Below, piece by piece: positions 33,524 through 44,612 of a DNA stretch of 64,000 bases (its first letter is position 1; every line of letters begins with the position of its first letter). The position numbers and the translations under genes are program-made. This stretch comes from Pelodera strongyloides (lineage: Eukaryota > Nematoda > Chromadorea > Rhabditida > Rhabditidae). The notes beneath the pieces are model-generated. The model had not been told where the DNA came from. It saw only the letters and a list, made by a program, of their open reading frames with translations, and did not search any database. Location of the stretch: positions 162,395 to 226,394 of the forward strand of contig JAANDG010001196.1 of NCBI GenBank assembly GCA_036852015.1, read 5' to 3'.

Positions 33524-33920
33524 TGACAAACAGAATACTAAGACTAAGGATCAAAATACTTTAAAGCGAGTGTAGTGTCGTAGCACACGACCACTCTGTT
33601 GTATACATATGTTGTAGTTAGTACCGTAACATTAGGTTCCAATTATCTCTCTCGCGTAATGGTAATTACCGTAATCATATGCCTTATTAGTTATTTATGC
33701 TTGGTGTAAGGTAGGATGTTAGTTAGGCTACATATGTTCCGTCTGCTTAGACGTCTGTACTCCATCCCACGGCTATAGACTTTACTTGGGGCTCAACTAG
33801 GTTTACTCTATACATCTCTGAAAGAGAATATGGTGATCCTTGTGAGGTTCGCGGGGAAACGGCGATTCGGAAATGATATTGTACCTTGTACCTTGTGTTT
33901 GTTTAACTGCCTAAGCCTTT

Positions 33921-33926
33921 AATAAA
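33921..33926 (+). terminator. AATAAA polyadenylation signal
   Basis: Lies about 400 bases after the stop of the small membrane-protein gene, the only gene upstream on this strand. It is followed by T/G-rich sequence (TTTGTACTTTATGTTG). Confidence 0.45.
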
Positions 33927-33974
33927 TTTGTACTTTATGTTGCGATCTTCTTGTCAAAGAACACACTCCATTTA

Positions 33975-34245
33975 GGGCGCGTTCGGGTTGCTCTTTCCGA
34001 AAGGAAAACATGCAAATTTATCGTTCGGGTTGGAACTTTCCGAAAGGATTTAATGCTTTGAGAAAGCAAACAATACATTATGAATTTGCATGTTAACCAT
34101 GCTAATTCATACATTTGCATGTTCAACATGCAAATTAATACTGTATTTTGTGCTTTCTCAAAGCATTAAATCCTTTCGGAAAGATCCAACCCGAACGATA
34201 AATATGCATGTTTTCCTTTCGGAAAGAGCAACCCGAACGCGCCCT
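33975..34245. mobile_element. C-family element, near-perfect palindrome
   Basis: GGGCGCGTTCGGGTTGCTCT at the left and the exact inverse GAGCAACCCGAACGCGCCC at the right. Arms hold two further GTTCGGGTTGG... blocks and AGGATTTAATGCTTTGAGAA. This is the longest and cleanest C copy here. Confidence 0.85.
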
Positions 34246-34555
34246 TATACTATACCGTTCGATTTCGTTATTTCATTTCTTGCTTTGTTTCTTATGCATA
34301 TTTGTATGAATTTCAACGAAAAAGGTGGATTTTACTCAGTGAATTACTACATTTGCCGAACAGAATATCATACAATTTAAACTAAAGGGAACTGCCTAGG
34401 TTCATATCTGAATTAAGAAAAGTTGTAATGCAAAAGTTGTAGAGAATTAAATTCTATTAAAGATGGCGCATTCAAACCGTGCCAGGCGTAATTATCGAGC
34501 AATTACGCATAACCGTTCCTTATGGGAGCCTCAGTGATATATGATTTCGGTTACC

Positions 34556-34626
34556 ACTTAGCATAATGGATAGCGCTTCTGACTGATAAGAGGAAGGTCA
34601 AGTGTTCGATTCCTCTCTGCGGAAGC
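34556..34626 (+). pseudogene. tRNA-like sequence in the left arm
   Basis: AATGGATAGCGCTTCTGACT, then GATAAGAGGAAGGTC and GTGTTCGATTCC read like a D arm, anticodon arm and T arm in order. The anticodon stem is mismatched and the isotype is uncertain (GAT at the expected place). Confidence 0.45.
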
Positions 34627-35355
34627 TATTTTTGCGTTTTTGCTTGGGTATTTTTTTTACAATCTAAATTAAATTTTTACACGATAAAATTTTATTATAC
34701 TCATTAAAAAGAGCGCAACGCCGTGAGAGACGATGAAAAAGAAAAATCAAAGTAGATAATATAGATACTTGGATATAATTTCCACCAACAGTATATAGAT
34801 TGTAATTCCACAAGAGTTAACAAAGAAAACGATGTTGATAGCGAATCAAAGAATTTGGTCCCACACAGACAGCCAACCCGTATTTTGTAGTTTTAGTTTA
34901 GTTTAGCCACGTTACCTCAACAAAAGAACTACGTGTCCACGTTCTCAACAATCCTAAACGTGCCACACATAAATGTACAAACATGCATTAATAAACAATT
35001 AGATACATCTCAGGGCCATCACAATTAAAATTGGGGCCTAGCATCGTCACTACCCTCCACCCGCAGGAGTCCGCATGCGCTACGTAGCTAAACCATTTAT
35101 AAATGTGTATAGGAAAAAAGGGTTAACTGCTTATGTAGAACCTCCTTCTTATTATTCTTCACGAGAGTAATGTATAAACCTGTATAATTGCCTGAGCATA
35201 CATGCACATGGTGCTGCATAAGTGATTTGTTGTGTTTGAAAAGGTAAGTGAATAGAAATAGAAAGGAAAGAATTATGATTTATCCCGTTGTTGCCGATAG
35301 TCGTTCCAGCATGCTGTAAAGTCCACTAATTGATAGTCAGCGTATTCTAAATGAA

Positions 35356-36661
35356 TCAACGGTTAACAGATATAATATTTTCCATTTTTTCAACTCCGAG
35401 ACATTCAAGGATATCTATTGCTTTCAGCTTTTTCTTAAAGACCTGAGAATTTTGCGACACTAGCGCGTCTAGCGGAAAATTTGCGTTTGAAAGCCACCTC
35501 GCCGTTCTTATAAAGAAAGAGTGAAATTTAACATTTTTGCGACTGAATTCAATACTCAGATTAAAGTAGCTTGATCTGCTCATTGGCCTCCACGCATAGT
35601 ATTTACTACTATCTATATCCACCTCACGCTTTATGATTTTGAAAGATGTAATGAGGTCTTTTTGAATGCGCCGTTCTTGTAAAGTTTTTAGACCCAATAT
35701 TTTGAGCCGTTCAGAGTACTTCGGAATAATAATACCTGGTTTTGCACATTTTTTGAAAATGATCCACGTAATTGTAGCCTGTACATCTTCCAGTTGCTTT
35801 ATATGGATCGATAAGTATGGATTCCAAACACATGAGGCAAATTCGAGTATAGGTAGAACCCATACATTGTAAGCCTTTATGAGAAGACGGGGATCTCTTA
35901 GTTGCAGGGTACTATTTATACCATAGAAGCATCGGAGGGCCTTAGATGTAGTAATGGAAATATGTTCAGAAAAGGACAAGGACTCGTCAAATATTACACC
36001 TAAATCACGCGCCGAATTTTTAGATTTCACAAGCTGGCCTTGTATGCTATAAAAATTGTGAGGATTGTTTCGACCAATATGTAAAGAAGCACATTTAAGA
36101 GGTGCAATTTTCAATTGCCATTTAACGCAGTATTCTTCTAATTTACGCAGGCACAAATCTAGTTCATCAACCAACGATGAAGAGGTATTAGAATATCGTA
36201 GAAAAAGTTTACGTCATCAGCAAAATAGAAACCTTGACGTTAGGACAACAAGCTAAAAATTTGGGTAAGTCAGAAAGATACAATATAAACAGAGTTGGGC
36301 TTAGGACTCCTCCCTGAGGAACACCAGAAGGTGCGGGATATTCATCAGAAAGCACATCATCTACTTTTACACGAAAAGTTCTGTTCTCTAAGTAGGATTG
36401 AATCCAATGCACAAGTTGGGTTGGTAGTCCAAGAGACCGGATCTTATAAATCAACTTTTCATGGCTCACAGAATCAAATGCTTTAGCTAAATCTATGTAT
36501 ATGACATCGACATAGCCTCCGTCATCAATTTGTTGCACATACATATGTTGGCATTCTAAGAGTTGGAGATCGAGACTTTTCCCTTTTACAAAACCGTACT
36601 GCTCAGGTGGAAGAATATTGAGCTTTTTGATCCATTTCTGAAGCTTAAATAATTGTTTCAA
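35356..36661 (-). pseudogene. Truncated, frameshifted non-LTR retrotransposon reverse transcriptase (Jockey/CR1-like)
   Basis: The N-terminal piece (36209-36661) contains LPPEQYGFVKGKS, the motif A segment VIYIDLAKAFDSVSHEKL and SGVPQGGVLSPTLFILYLSD, hallmarks of non-LTR reverse transcriptases. The catalytic Ala-Asp-Asp box is present at about 36218 but in another frame, and the following segment (35356-36174) resumes in yet another frame, so at least two frameshifts break the ORF. The C-terminal part has the usual W..KI.P.KC, DLGVIFDESLSF and PILEFASCVWNPY motifs. Everything upstream of the reverse transcriptase fingers, including any endonuclease, is missing, cut at the hairpin at 36645. 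The element cannot be functional. Confidence 0.85.
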
Positions 36662-37222
36662 AACAAATTACTGTGTGTTTAGACAACTTTGCTTGTGTCG
36701 ATAACACATTTATGCACTATTCAAGTAAAAAAATCGGGATTTTTCCATTTTTTTCATGAAATCATTGATGGTACCCATGGGTGAAAATATCGTCGAAAAT
36801 TAAATGATGAAACAACAACAAAATGAATGTGAATTAATAAATAAATGAGTTAATTAATTGGTAGATCGTTTCTTTCATGGATAAAGAGTTATGAATAAAT
36901 ATAGCAGAACTCCAAGGACCTTATAATCATCAGAAACTATAAACAGAAACACCAGTAAGTCATAGTCATTCGTAATAAAAAATATTCAACCTTCTGGAAT
37001 TCGGAAACTGAAAGTTATGCTTCACATTCATTTTGTTGTTTTTTTCATCATTTAATTTTCGACGATATTTTCACCCATGGGTACCATCAATGATTTCATG
37101 AAAAAAAAATGAAAAAATCAAATCCCGATTTTTTTACTTGAATAGTGCATAAATGTGTTATCGACACAAGCAATGTTGTCTAAACACACAGTAATTTGTT
37201 TTGAAACAATTATTTAAGCTTT
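36645..37222. mobile_element. Hairpin element at the broken 5' edge of the reverse transcriptase
   Basis: Arms 36645-36827 and 37032-37222 are inverse copies (AAGCTTAAATAATTGTTTCA, GACAACTTTGCTTGTGTCGA). The spacer is about 200 bp of AT-rich sequence. It directly abuts the right arm of the larger inverted repeat. Confidence 0.8.
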
Positions 37223-37262
37223 AGATTGTAAAAAAAAATACCCAAGCAAAAACGCAAAAATA

Positions 37263-37333
37263 GCTTCCGCAGAGAGGAATCGAACACTTGACCTTCCTCT
37301 TATCAGTCAGAAGCGCTATCCATTATGCTAAGT
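37263..37333 (-). pseudogene. tRNA-like sequence in the right arm
   Basis: Exact inverted counterpart of the tRNA-like sequence at 34556-34626, including the same anticodon-stem mismatches, so the degenerate state predates the duplication. Confidence 0.45.
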
Positions 37334-37504
37334 GGTAACCGAAATCATACATCACTGAGGCTCCCATAAGGAACGGTTATGCGTAATTGCTCGATAATTA
37401 CGCCTGGCACGTTTTGAATGCGCCATCTTTAATAGAATTTAATTCTCTACAACTTTTGCATTACAACTTTTCTTAATTCTGATATGAACCTAGGCACTTC
37501 CCTT

Positions 37505-39120
37505 GTAAGCAGCTCCGCAATAGCGCGGCGGCAGCCCTGTCAGGGGTTTCTCCGCGCGCCGTGACGATAATCGCACTGTGCCCACTCGGCGCGCAAGTGA
37601 TTGGGGATACGGGTGGTGCGCCACAAGTACGCCACAGATGCGCCATCCAAAGGCAAGGTTTGTTCATCCCACACAATGCATGGCGTCGCAATTCTATACG
37701 AGTGTACCAATATTTACTTTTAGTTATGGTACTGCGACAAAAAGGCAAATTAGTATATATAATCAAATTTGGCGGGTGATATTTGTTTCAAATGTCCCCA
37801 TTCAATATACATCTAGCGAAAACTGGAATCCTTGCATTTCACATCACTTTGTTTACTTTTACATTCAGAAAAAAACACACAAAGAACAGCTCCCGTGTTG
37901 TAATGTACGCGAATGCACTCAACTGTTTACTAATAGTTTACGAACATAAACTACAAACATCGCAACCATGTTTTTAATCCACGTTGCAAAAGGGCTTTTG
38001 GCTAGTGACGTTGACAGTGAAAATTTTTGATCCTAGTTATTTTTTGTATTGGTTTTAATCCGAGGTTCGAGGTTCGGAAACATTTTCACATTCTTTTTTT
38101 TCTTTGAATCTGCCAGTTAAGTAGAATGCGGGCACGTGAATTCGCACACAGTTGTGCAGTTCTCTGACCTTCTTTTCCTACTGTAGTACGAGGAAGATGT
38201 GTTATATTCAGTTTTTCTTCGCTTCGTGTCCTGTTACTGACTCTGACAACATATATTGTATATATTATGCGAATGTGAGGCATTGCACATGGGGGAGTGT
38301 TTCATTATTACAATGGTAAATAAATATTAAATATAAATATTAAGTTTACTGTAGTGATTATTGCAAAGACACCTCAAAGATCGTATAAATCAACAGACAA
38401 TAACATAAGTTAAAAACCAAGGTGTGGTTCAATAAGTTTGACACCCTTCAGACTTTCAAAGTCCATATTCAGTACTCACAATCAGTTCCCCGCGGGCAAA
38501 TGTTCCCTGGGGACAGAAAATAGTATTCTATCGTGAGAGTCGCAGGGTAAAAAACAGTAGTTTCCCCATGGGGATGTGAGTGGTGAATACGGCCTCTGGA
38601 GTCGTACTGTACTGCGTAGACGACGCATTACAAATGCATACTCGAAAAATCAAATTATGTATAATAAACACAGGTGTTTGAAACTATGGCCTATGGCCCC
38701 TGACTTGACATATATAGGTGGCACTTATAAATTACGACAAGTTTAATATTTCGCAAAAAAAAACAACAAGTCATTCAGCAGGTTTTTGCAACATTTTATG
38801 TGTGGTGTGATGATTCTTGATTGTTTTTTTTTTTCGGATAAAAATCAAACACGTAAAATTTGTCATTCAATCCTATTTATTTATTTGCATATTGTTTTAA
38901 TGGGTGTGTGTCCTGTTACCGTACAATAAATGTCTTTGGATTTTTTTTGAGAATCGTCATTTTTCGAGTGATTCGCAATTTTATTGTAACTCAATGCTCA
39001 GTCTGTTTCAGGCGTGTGTTATATCTGCATTTTTTTTCTTCACCAAACGAAAGGTGATCAAAAATATCATATCCTTACCATTGATTTGTTGAAGATTATC
39101 GTTAGGTTGTTGGTTGGAAT
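37505..39120. other. No gene recognised
   Basis: Mixed AT-rich sequence with a GC-rich patch at 37500-37660. The overlapping open frames there have no splice support. No RNA gene was seen. Confidence 0.45.
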
Positions 39121-39304
39121 TTTAAAGCGAACTACCGGCCGGTTTTTGAAACGCATCACGTACCCCCCGCTTTCTTATGCACGATATACAAATGAGCATA
39201 AAAATAAATAAAAAATAGACCACAATAGATCCCAATTAGCATAACTGCATAAGAATGCAGATATTTGAGATGCGTTTCAAAAACCGGCTCGTATTTTGCT
39301 TTAA
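39121..39304. mobile_element. A-family MITE-like inverted repeat
   Basis: TTTAAAGCGAACTACCGGCC at the left, GGCTCGTATTTTGCTTTAA at the right, with TTTTTGAAACGCATC and GATGCGTTTCAAAAA inside. Its centre is most like the copy at 8816-8999. Confidence 0.85.
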
Positions 39305-40298
39305 GAAGTTATGTTTTAATATTAACAGCGCACTGTTTTGCCTTATTGTTCAAATACGCCTATTTATCATCTATGCGTGATTTTGATGATAATCATGTCG
39401 TCATTGTTTGAAGATACAAGTCAAGTACCCACGTACAGAAAAATAGATCTGTTTTTCAAAGCCGTTATTTACATTACATAGAAACCTGCGCGCATCCAAT
39501 ACAAAATGACGTCAGAGAACATTACGCTTACGTGCGTTCAAAATAGAGCTTCCACTATTATATTGCTAGATCACAACCTCTAACTTTGTGCTGTACTATA
39601 AAGTGAAACAACCCTTGGTAGCTCGAGAAAGAGAAATTTCGCCCATTCGTCGCCGCCCACAAAAGTTCGCCGAGTCGGGGCTGTGGACCCATCAGCCCCC
39701 TTTTTCGGGGCACCATTTTCCACTTTAGCGTGTTCCTTTCCCCCAAAAATCAGTAATGAGAAGTTTTCAATGAATGTAACACTACAAATTCAGTTTGAGG
39801 TATGTCCGAGGCAGGAGCAAATCGGATGAACAAAACGTGCAAAGTTGGCAATATGCGGCAGATTTCGCGATTATTATTTGCCCTTATGATCACGGTTTTC
39901 TGTTAGTGCTAACAAACTAGGATATGGCTTCACTTCACTAGGAATTTTGCAATTTCTTGGGGCATATTTACACTAAAGAAGGCGATAGAAGCACAACGAC
40001 AAAAAAACATTCACCACTCGATGTGAATTCTATGAGAAAAACACTTCCGGGTAGGTTAGGGTAGGGTAGGGTAGGGTAGGGCACTTCACTTACTTTCATT
40101 TTCATTATCTTTTTTCCCTTATTTCCTCTTGTTATGGTTGTGAATATTTACTTACTAGGATTTTTTTTCCTAGTATTATTGCACTGCATTCATGCACATG
40201 TGCAAGCGTCTTTTACGAACAAAACACACTTTTGAGTTTTGAAAAATAATTTCCGCCAGTCAGGAATTGTGTCTAATATTTAATATTATCCTCTTCAA
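39305..40298. other. No gene; contains a G-rich tract
   Basis: At 40049-40081 GGGTAGG is followed by TTAGGG and four GTAGGG units. These could form a G-quadruplex. The repeat differs from the usual nematode telomere unit TTAGGC. Confidence 0.6.
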
Positions 40299-40466
40299 TT
40301 AAAGCGATATGCTAGTCCCTTTGGAAAATTTGCATATGATAAGCAAATCCTATGTATCCTATGCTAATTTTGTACGATCGTCCGCAATCGTACAAAATTA
40401 GCATAGGATACATAGGATTTGCTTATCATATGCAAATTTTCCAAAGAGGCTAGCATTTCGCTTTAA
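40299..40466. mobile_element. Near-perfect 168-bp palindrome
   Basis: TTAAAGCGATATGCTAGTCC to ATTTTGTACGATCG, a 4-base spacer (TCCG), then the inverted arm to GCTAGCATTTCGCTTTAA. The arms pair almost without interruption. It is the intact relative of 11730-11893. Confidence 0.9.
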
Positions 40467-41094
40467 TACACTTTCACATTCATAAGTCTAATAATTTCTC
40501 TACTATACATATCCAGGGAAGTGAAACCCAGGATTATTTAAAAAAAAACGACATGGTCACGCCCCGAAATGTGCCCGATCACAAATAATCCGGCACGTTT
40601 CAGGAACATGGCCCAGATAGCTTCATATTTTCTCAAAAACCCCGATATGGCCCTAATATTTCCAAGAAAAAAAAACGATATGACCCCGATCGAGGTCCGA
40701 TTTTTCGAGGAATTTGATCGGAGTTTCCATGTGTTCACATTGAATAATACGTCTCGCAACAATCCAAAACAACAAGATTCAAAGTTTATCAAAAAGATAC
40801 ATGCGAGTAACGATATAAGGCGATATATGTGATAACGTTAAAGACCGGAGTTTACCAAGCCGCCTGGCTGATCTATTTCGATGGCACTCCTCTTGAACAT
40901 TTATAGAAATCGCTCACCTCAGCGATCATGATCTGAACGAAATATATTAGGCGCTATAGTTGGAAAATGTTTATATTTATTAATCTATCTTTGGAATTTG
41001 ATCCCACCTATATAAATGTGAATATCACTTCATCCAGACATACAATCATCAGACAGAGACTTAAGAATGCAGACTCCAGGGTGCCTTTGTCTCA

Positions 41095-41365
41095 GAAGTT
41101 GATTTTCTTCACTTTAGCGCCAATCCAAGGCTGTGCCTCTCGGCCGGTGTGTCCCATCGAGTGATGTAGACGGTCGAAATGGGATACGTAGATTACACAG
41201 AGCGAAACGTCCGTCCTGACAATAGGGCTAGTTAAGGGGAGCGACTTAACTTTATTCCCGACGGCGTGGCATGTTTGAAAGTTGCTAGCACTTGGCGGGA
41301 TTCCAACCCCGGTCGTATGGGTTACAGACGAAAACCTTGCAAGTGAGCCACGCCGCCCCTAAGAA
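41095..41365 (-). mobile_element. tRNA-derived SINE-like element
   Basis: On the minus strand AGGGGCGGCGTGGCTCACTT, then TTGCAAGGTTTTCGTCTGTA and a T-arm-like CGGGGTTGGAATCCCGCC give A-box and B-box spacing of a tRNA promoter. A non-tRNA body follows (ATTGTCAGGACGGACGTTTC). No clear poly(A) tail was defined. Confidence 0.55.
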
Positions 41366-43350
41366 AAAACGCAACGTCACGAAATACTGTTTCGCTAAGG
41401 ACATTATGTGGTGTATTTATACAATTTCTCGTTATTAGTTTGTTTACAACCTGTATATAATTCCATTTGACGCGCATATAGCGTTTCTGCCGTGACATAT
41501 CCTTAAGCTACGCTATTCTGGTTTTTTTTCCACCTCATTGTCAGTGTGAGGGACAGCCACTGTGTTTCATCAACCTCCACGAACTTTGATGAAACTTCCT
41601 AAAAATAGTGTCTATTAAACTTACATCACTTACACCAACTAAGTCGGTAAAAAAAACAAAGCAATGTGTACCCAGAAGCTTATTTTTATGTCGACATGCC
41701 TTTGTAATGCTGAACGCATTAATTTTTAAAAATTGCCCGTGGACCGCATGTTGGATATAATTGGGAAGTTTTTAATGGGTTCGTAGAACAAGGTTTGGTC
41801 GGTAGTCTTTCACTGAACTGTTGGAGTTTTGTTCGCGATCGCACCGTGTTCGTTTAGAGCCGATTAAAACAGTTCACAAACTGGATCCTGATTTGTACAC
41901 AAAATAAACGAGCTGTTTTAAAAGACTTAATGGGAACATTGGAAAAAAATATGACATCAGCTGCCTATGTATCGGGAAGAACAAGGTAGGGTAAAAGGTA
42001 ATGGTCCGTCGTGACACAATTATGTGTATTATCGGGTAATATGTTTATTTAAAAACACATGTCGATTCGAAGTCACGTGTATATCATCAGCCATACTGCC
42101 ATACAATTAAATCTGTCTATACTTTTCGAGATTGACGTTAGGCTTGTCTGCCTGTTCTTTGTCAGTCACTTTATAATAGTTCACGTAAACGAAGAATAGC
42201 AAATCCGGAATTTCAACAGTAAAAGTATGCAGATGGTTGTGATAATCTTTGCGTGTGTACTTATACAGCCAAATGCTGCTTGGACTGTGAAAGAATACTT
42301 TGGTCACCACATTATAGTTGAAATATATGTTTATTCTAAAGGATTATATGCTAGTGATTGTGTTCGGATCCGACAACAATGTTGCGGGAGGACATTTCTT
42401 TGTGCCCTTATTTGCAGCGTCCAAGGACCTGAAGTTCTTTGCCCTCACTCCACTCTTGCAGCTTGTTGGTTCGTTTTGAAGACACAATTTTGTGACTTCC
42501 TTATCTCTGTCCTCTCTATTTTTCCTTCACTGCCCTGCATTTTCATTCATCTTTAGTTCGCAGAGCTTTGATCACTGCACTGTCTGTCTGTTAACCACCT
42601 CTGCCCGTCGCACACTCTCTTATCGCCCGAAAGCATGGTGAGGGCATAATGTTTCCCCGCCACTCTTTCTATACGATTTGTGTGTTGGTTACAAAATTTT
42701 GATCCGGTCCCTTTCCACGGGTGCAAACCATTCAAATGTCCTCGATCTTTTCACGAGCTTTGCCCCCGAAAGGGAGGAAAACATTGGTATGAAGGGGAAC
42801 ACAGTGTACATTCCACATGATTTGCATCAAATGCAACATGTGCGAGACATGATTCATGTTTATGCCTTGTAAAGTATAGTGTGTTTGCCTCCGCTGTGCA
42901 GTATTATCAGCATTGGCCATATCACACAAAGAGGGCCCAATTTCCGTGAGATCGGAGATGGTCTGTTTAGCTTAGTGCTCGGCAGTCTTTTAAATACAAG
43001 AACCGGAGATGGCTGGTACGTAATTTTATTTAAGCACCAGAGATGGAATTCTAGATCTCCGACAGTAAACATCTTTCGACTATTAGTCGACGACGACTAA
43101 ATATGTCCTTGCGACTCAAAGCACACAAAGCGCTTCTGTCGTTGGGGGCGACTCGGAAAGATCAGCATCAGTTTCCCCCACTTTCATTGCTGGAGTCATG
43201 TGTACTTCCAATAAACACACTGAAATTACATTTTAGACGCATTTTGTTTCTATACGATCTGTTATTTAAAGATTACGCCGCAGTGGATAGCTTATCAGGA
43301 GAAGTACAAGGTACAGAATTGAGCAATCAATAAAAGTATAGCTTTCTCAC

Positions 43351-43502
43351 CGTTTTCCAGTTGTATCTTTCGCTTCCATAACGCCTTCGTGGAGCAGAAA
43401 TGAGTAGGAAAAGTTAACCGGGCACTCAGCGCTCTCCTTCACCTCCTTAATGAGAACTAACATTGTTCTCAGGCCGTCGGGTCCCCTCCTTTGCGCTCTC
43501 AT
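43351..43502 (-). CDS. Possible coding exon, function unknown
   Basis: From an ATG at 43502 the frame MRAQRRGPDGLRTMLVLIKE continues to NFSYSFLLHEGVMEAKDTT and ends at a good GTGAGAAAG donor (43350). The residue pattern looks protein-like, but neither an upstream acceptor nor downstream exons could be fixed. A second minus-strand frame at 43590-43838 also runs into a GTGAGAAG donor. Chance openness in GC-rich sequence remains possible. Confidence 0.3.
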
Positions 43503-44439
43503 TGCTTGGGTTGATTTGGGTTCGATCCGGGTGCAGTGTGCACGCAACATGTCATACTCCCTCCCTTCCCCTTTCGCATCTGCGTCTTCTCACCTTTGTT
43601 GTTTCAATCGGTGCACGTGTTTCTCATGCCCCTCCGCCAAAACCGTGTTTTCTTGCCTAGAGTCGATGCTCAGGCGGCGTGTGTGTGGCGGCTGCGTATC
43701 GACCTGGTGTCTCTTTTCCTTCCTTTTCCTGTCTGCCCTACAGCTCTCTGCGCTATCAATCGGTCGGGGGCCGGCCCTGTGCCCGCCGCTGCAAGCACCA
43801 CCGTTTTGCGGGTGCACACACCTAACACACACTTCCAAAAGTCAGTGCCTATCCGATATCGATCTTTAATTGATTCGTTTATTGTACCTCTTTATGCCCC
43901 TCTTTGAAGCCTTGTTTACACTGTGAATGTAAATAGCGCCCACATTTGCCAGCGCACAAGTTGTATTCCAATGCTTTATTAAAAACAAAACAAAACGATG
44001 ATGTTACAACAAATGTGTGGCGTAAGCTCCATGGATGAGTGTGGATTGACATTAGTCTGACGTTTGCTTACGTCCAAAATTATGTAAAAACGAAACGAAG
44101 GAAGTGAAATTTAGGAAAGTTGTTAATTCATAAGACACAATTAATACGTCACAATTTTTCCAGTTTAAGAACTGTGGTATCGTATGATTCTATACCTCTG
44201 CGTCAGTAAGAAACCTCACAAAGGAACTAAAAACCCCTACTTTCCTTGCGCAATAGGTCGAACGTGTTTCTTTGTTTTTCTAACCGTAGGGGACTATATA
44301 GAGAACCACGTTGTACGTGGAATAGTGCCCTGATATGCCAGCTCTGAGATTACGGAACTCATCAGTGGAGTGAAGTCGGTGTTAATCTTAGCCACATAAG
44401 CCCACATAATTTTATGGAAGTTATGTAATTTATCGGGCC

Positions 44440-44612
44440 ATCGTCAATTTCGCAGTTTTCAAACCGCATCGTGAACAGCTGAATTTTTTCATATTTATGC
44501 AAAGTTGTTCGAGTTTTGCTCGTTTTTTTATTATTATTTTCATTTGCATAAGCTGCATAACAACGCTGGTCTACTCGATGTGTTTCGAAAACCGGCCAGT
44601 ATTTCGCTCTAA
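44440..44612. mobile_element. A-family element, left end worn
   Basis: The right end CCGGCCAGTATTTCGCTCTAA is intact. The left end is reduced to CAATTTCGCAGTTTTCAAACCG. The inner pair AACCGCATCGTGAACAGCTG and GATGTGTTTCGAAAACCGG remains. Confidence 0.7.

Larger units (their letters stand above)
34385..37504. repeat. Large inverted repeat (about 280-bp arms) enclosing a retrotransposon fragment
   Basis: The arm 34385-34665 (GGGAACTGCCTAGGTTCATA to GGGTATTTTTTTTACAATCT) is the nearly exact inverse of 37225-37504. Only a few substitutions and an AACCGTGCC/ACGTGCC indel separate them. Each arm contains a tRNA-like sequence. Between them lie a non-LTR reverse transcriptase fragment and a second inverted repeat. 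Confidence 0.85.
40467..44439. other. Mostly unassigned; a few coding-looking segments
   Basis: The minus-strand frame at 42107-42310 (ending NVNLEKYRQI then stop) and that at 42553-42735 look mildly protein-like but lack convincing splice partners. GC-rich sequence at 43440-43860 opens many frames on both strands. The two items listed separately inside this stretch are the only ones I would support. Confidence 0.35.

Noticed and set aside
34556..34626. A working tRNA gene
   Set aside because: Anticodon and D stems do not pair properly and the same faulty version is repeated in the inverted arm.
42107..42310. Minus-strand frame ending NVNLEKYRQI
   Set aside because: No supporting acceptor, donor or neighbour; may be a terminal exon but is equally likely by chance.
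43450..43907. 139- and 123-codon plus-strand frames
   Set aside because: Same GC effect; the plus-strand products lack domain character and the minus strand here has the better donor sites.
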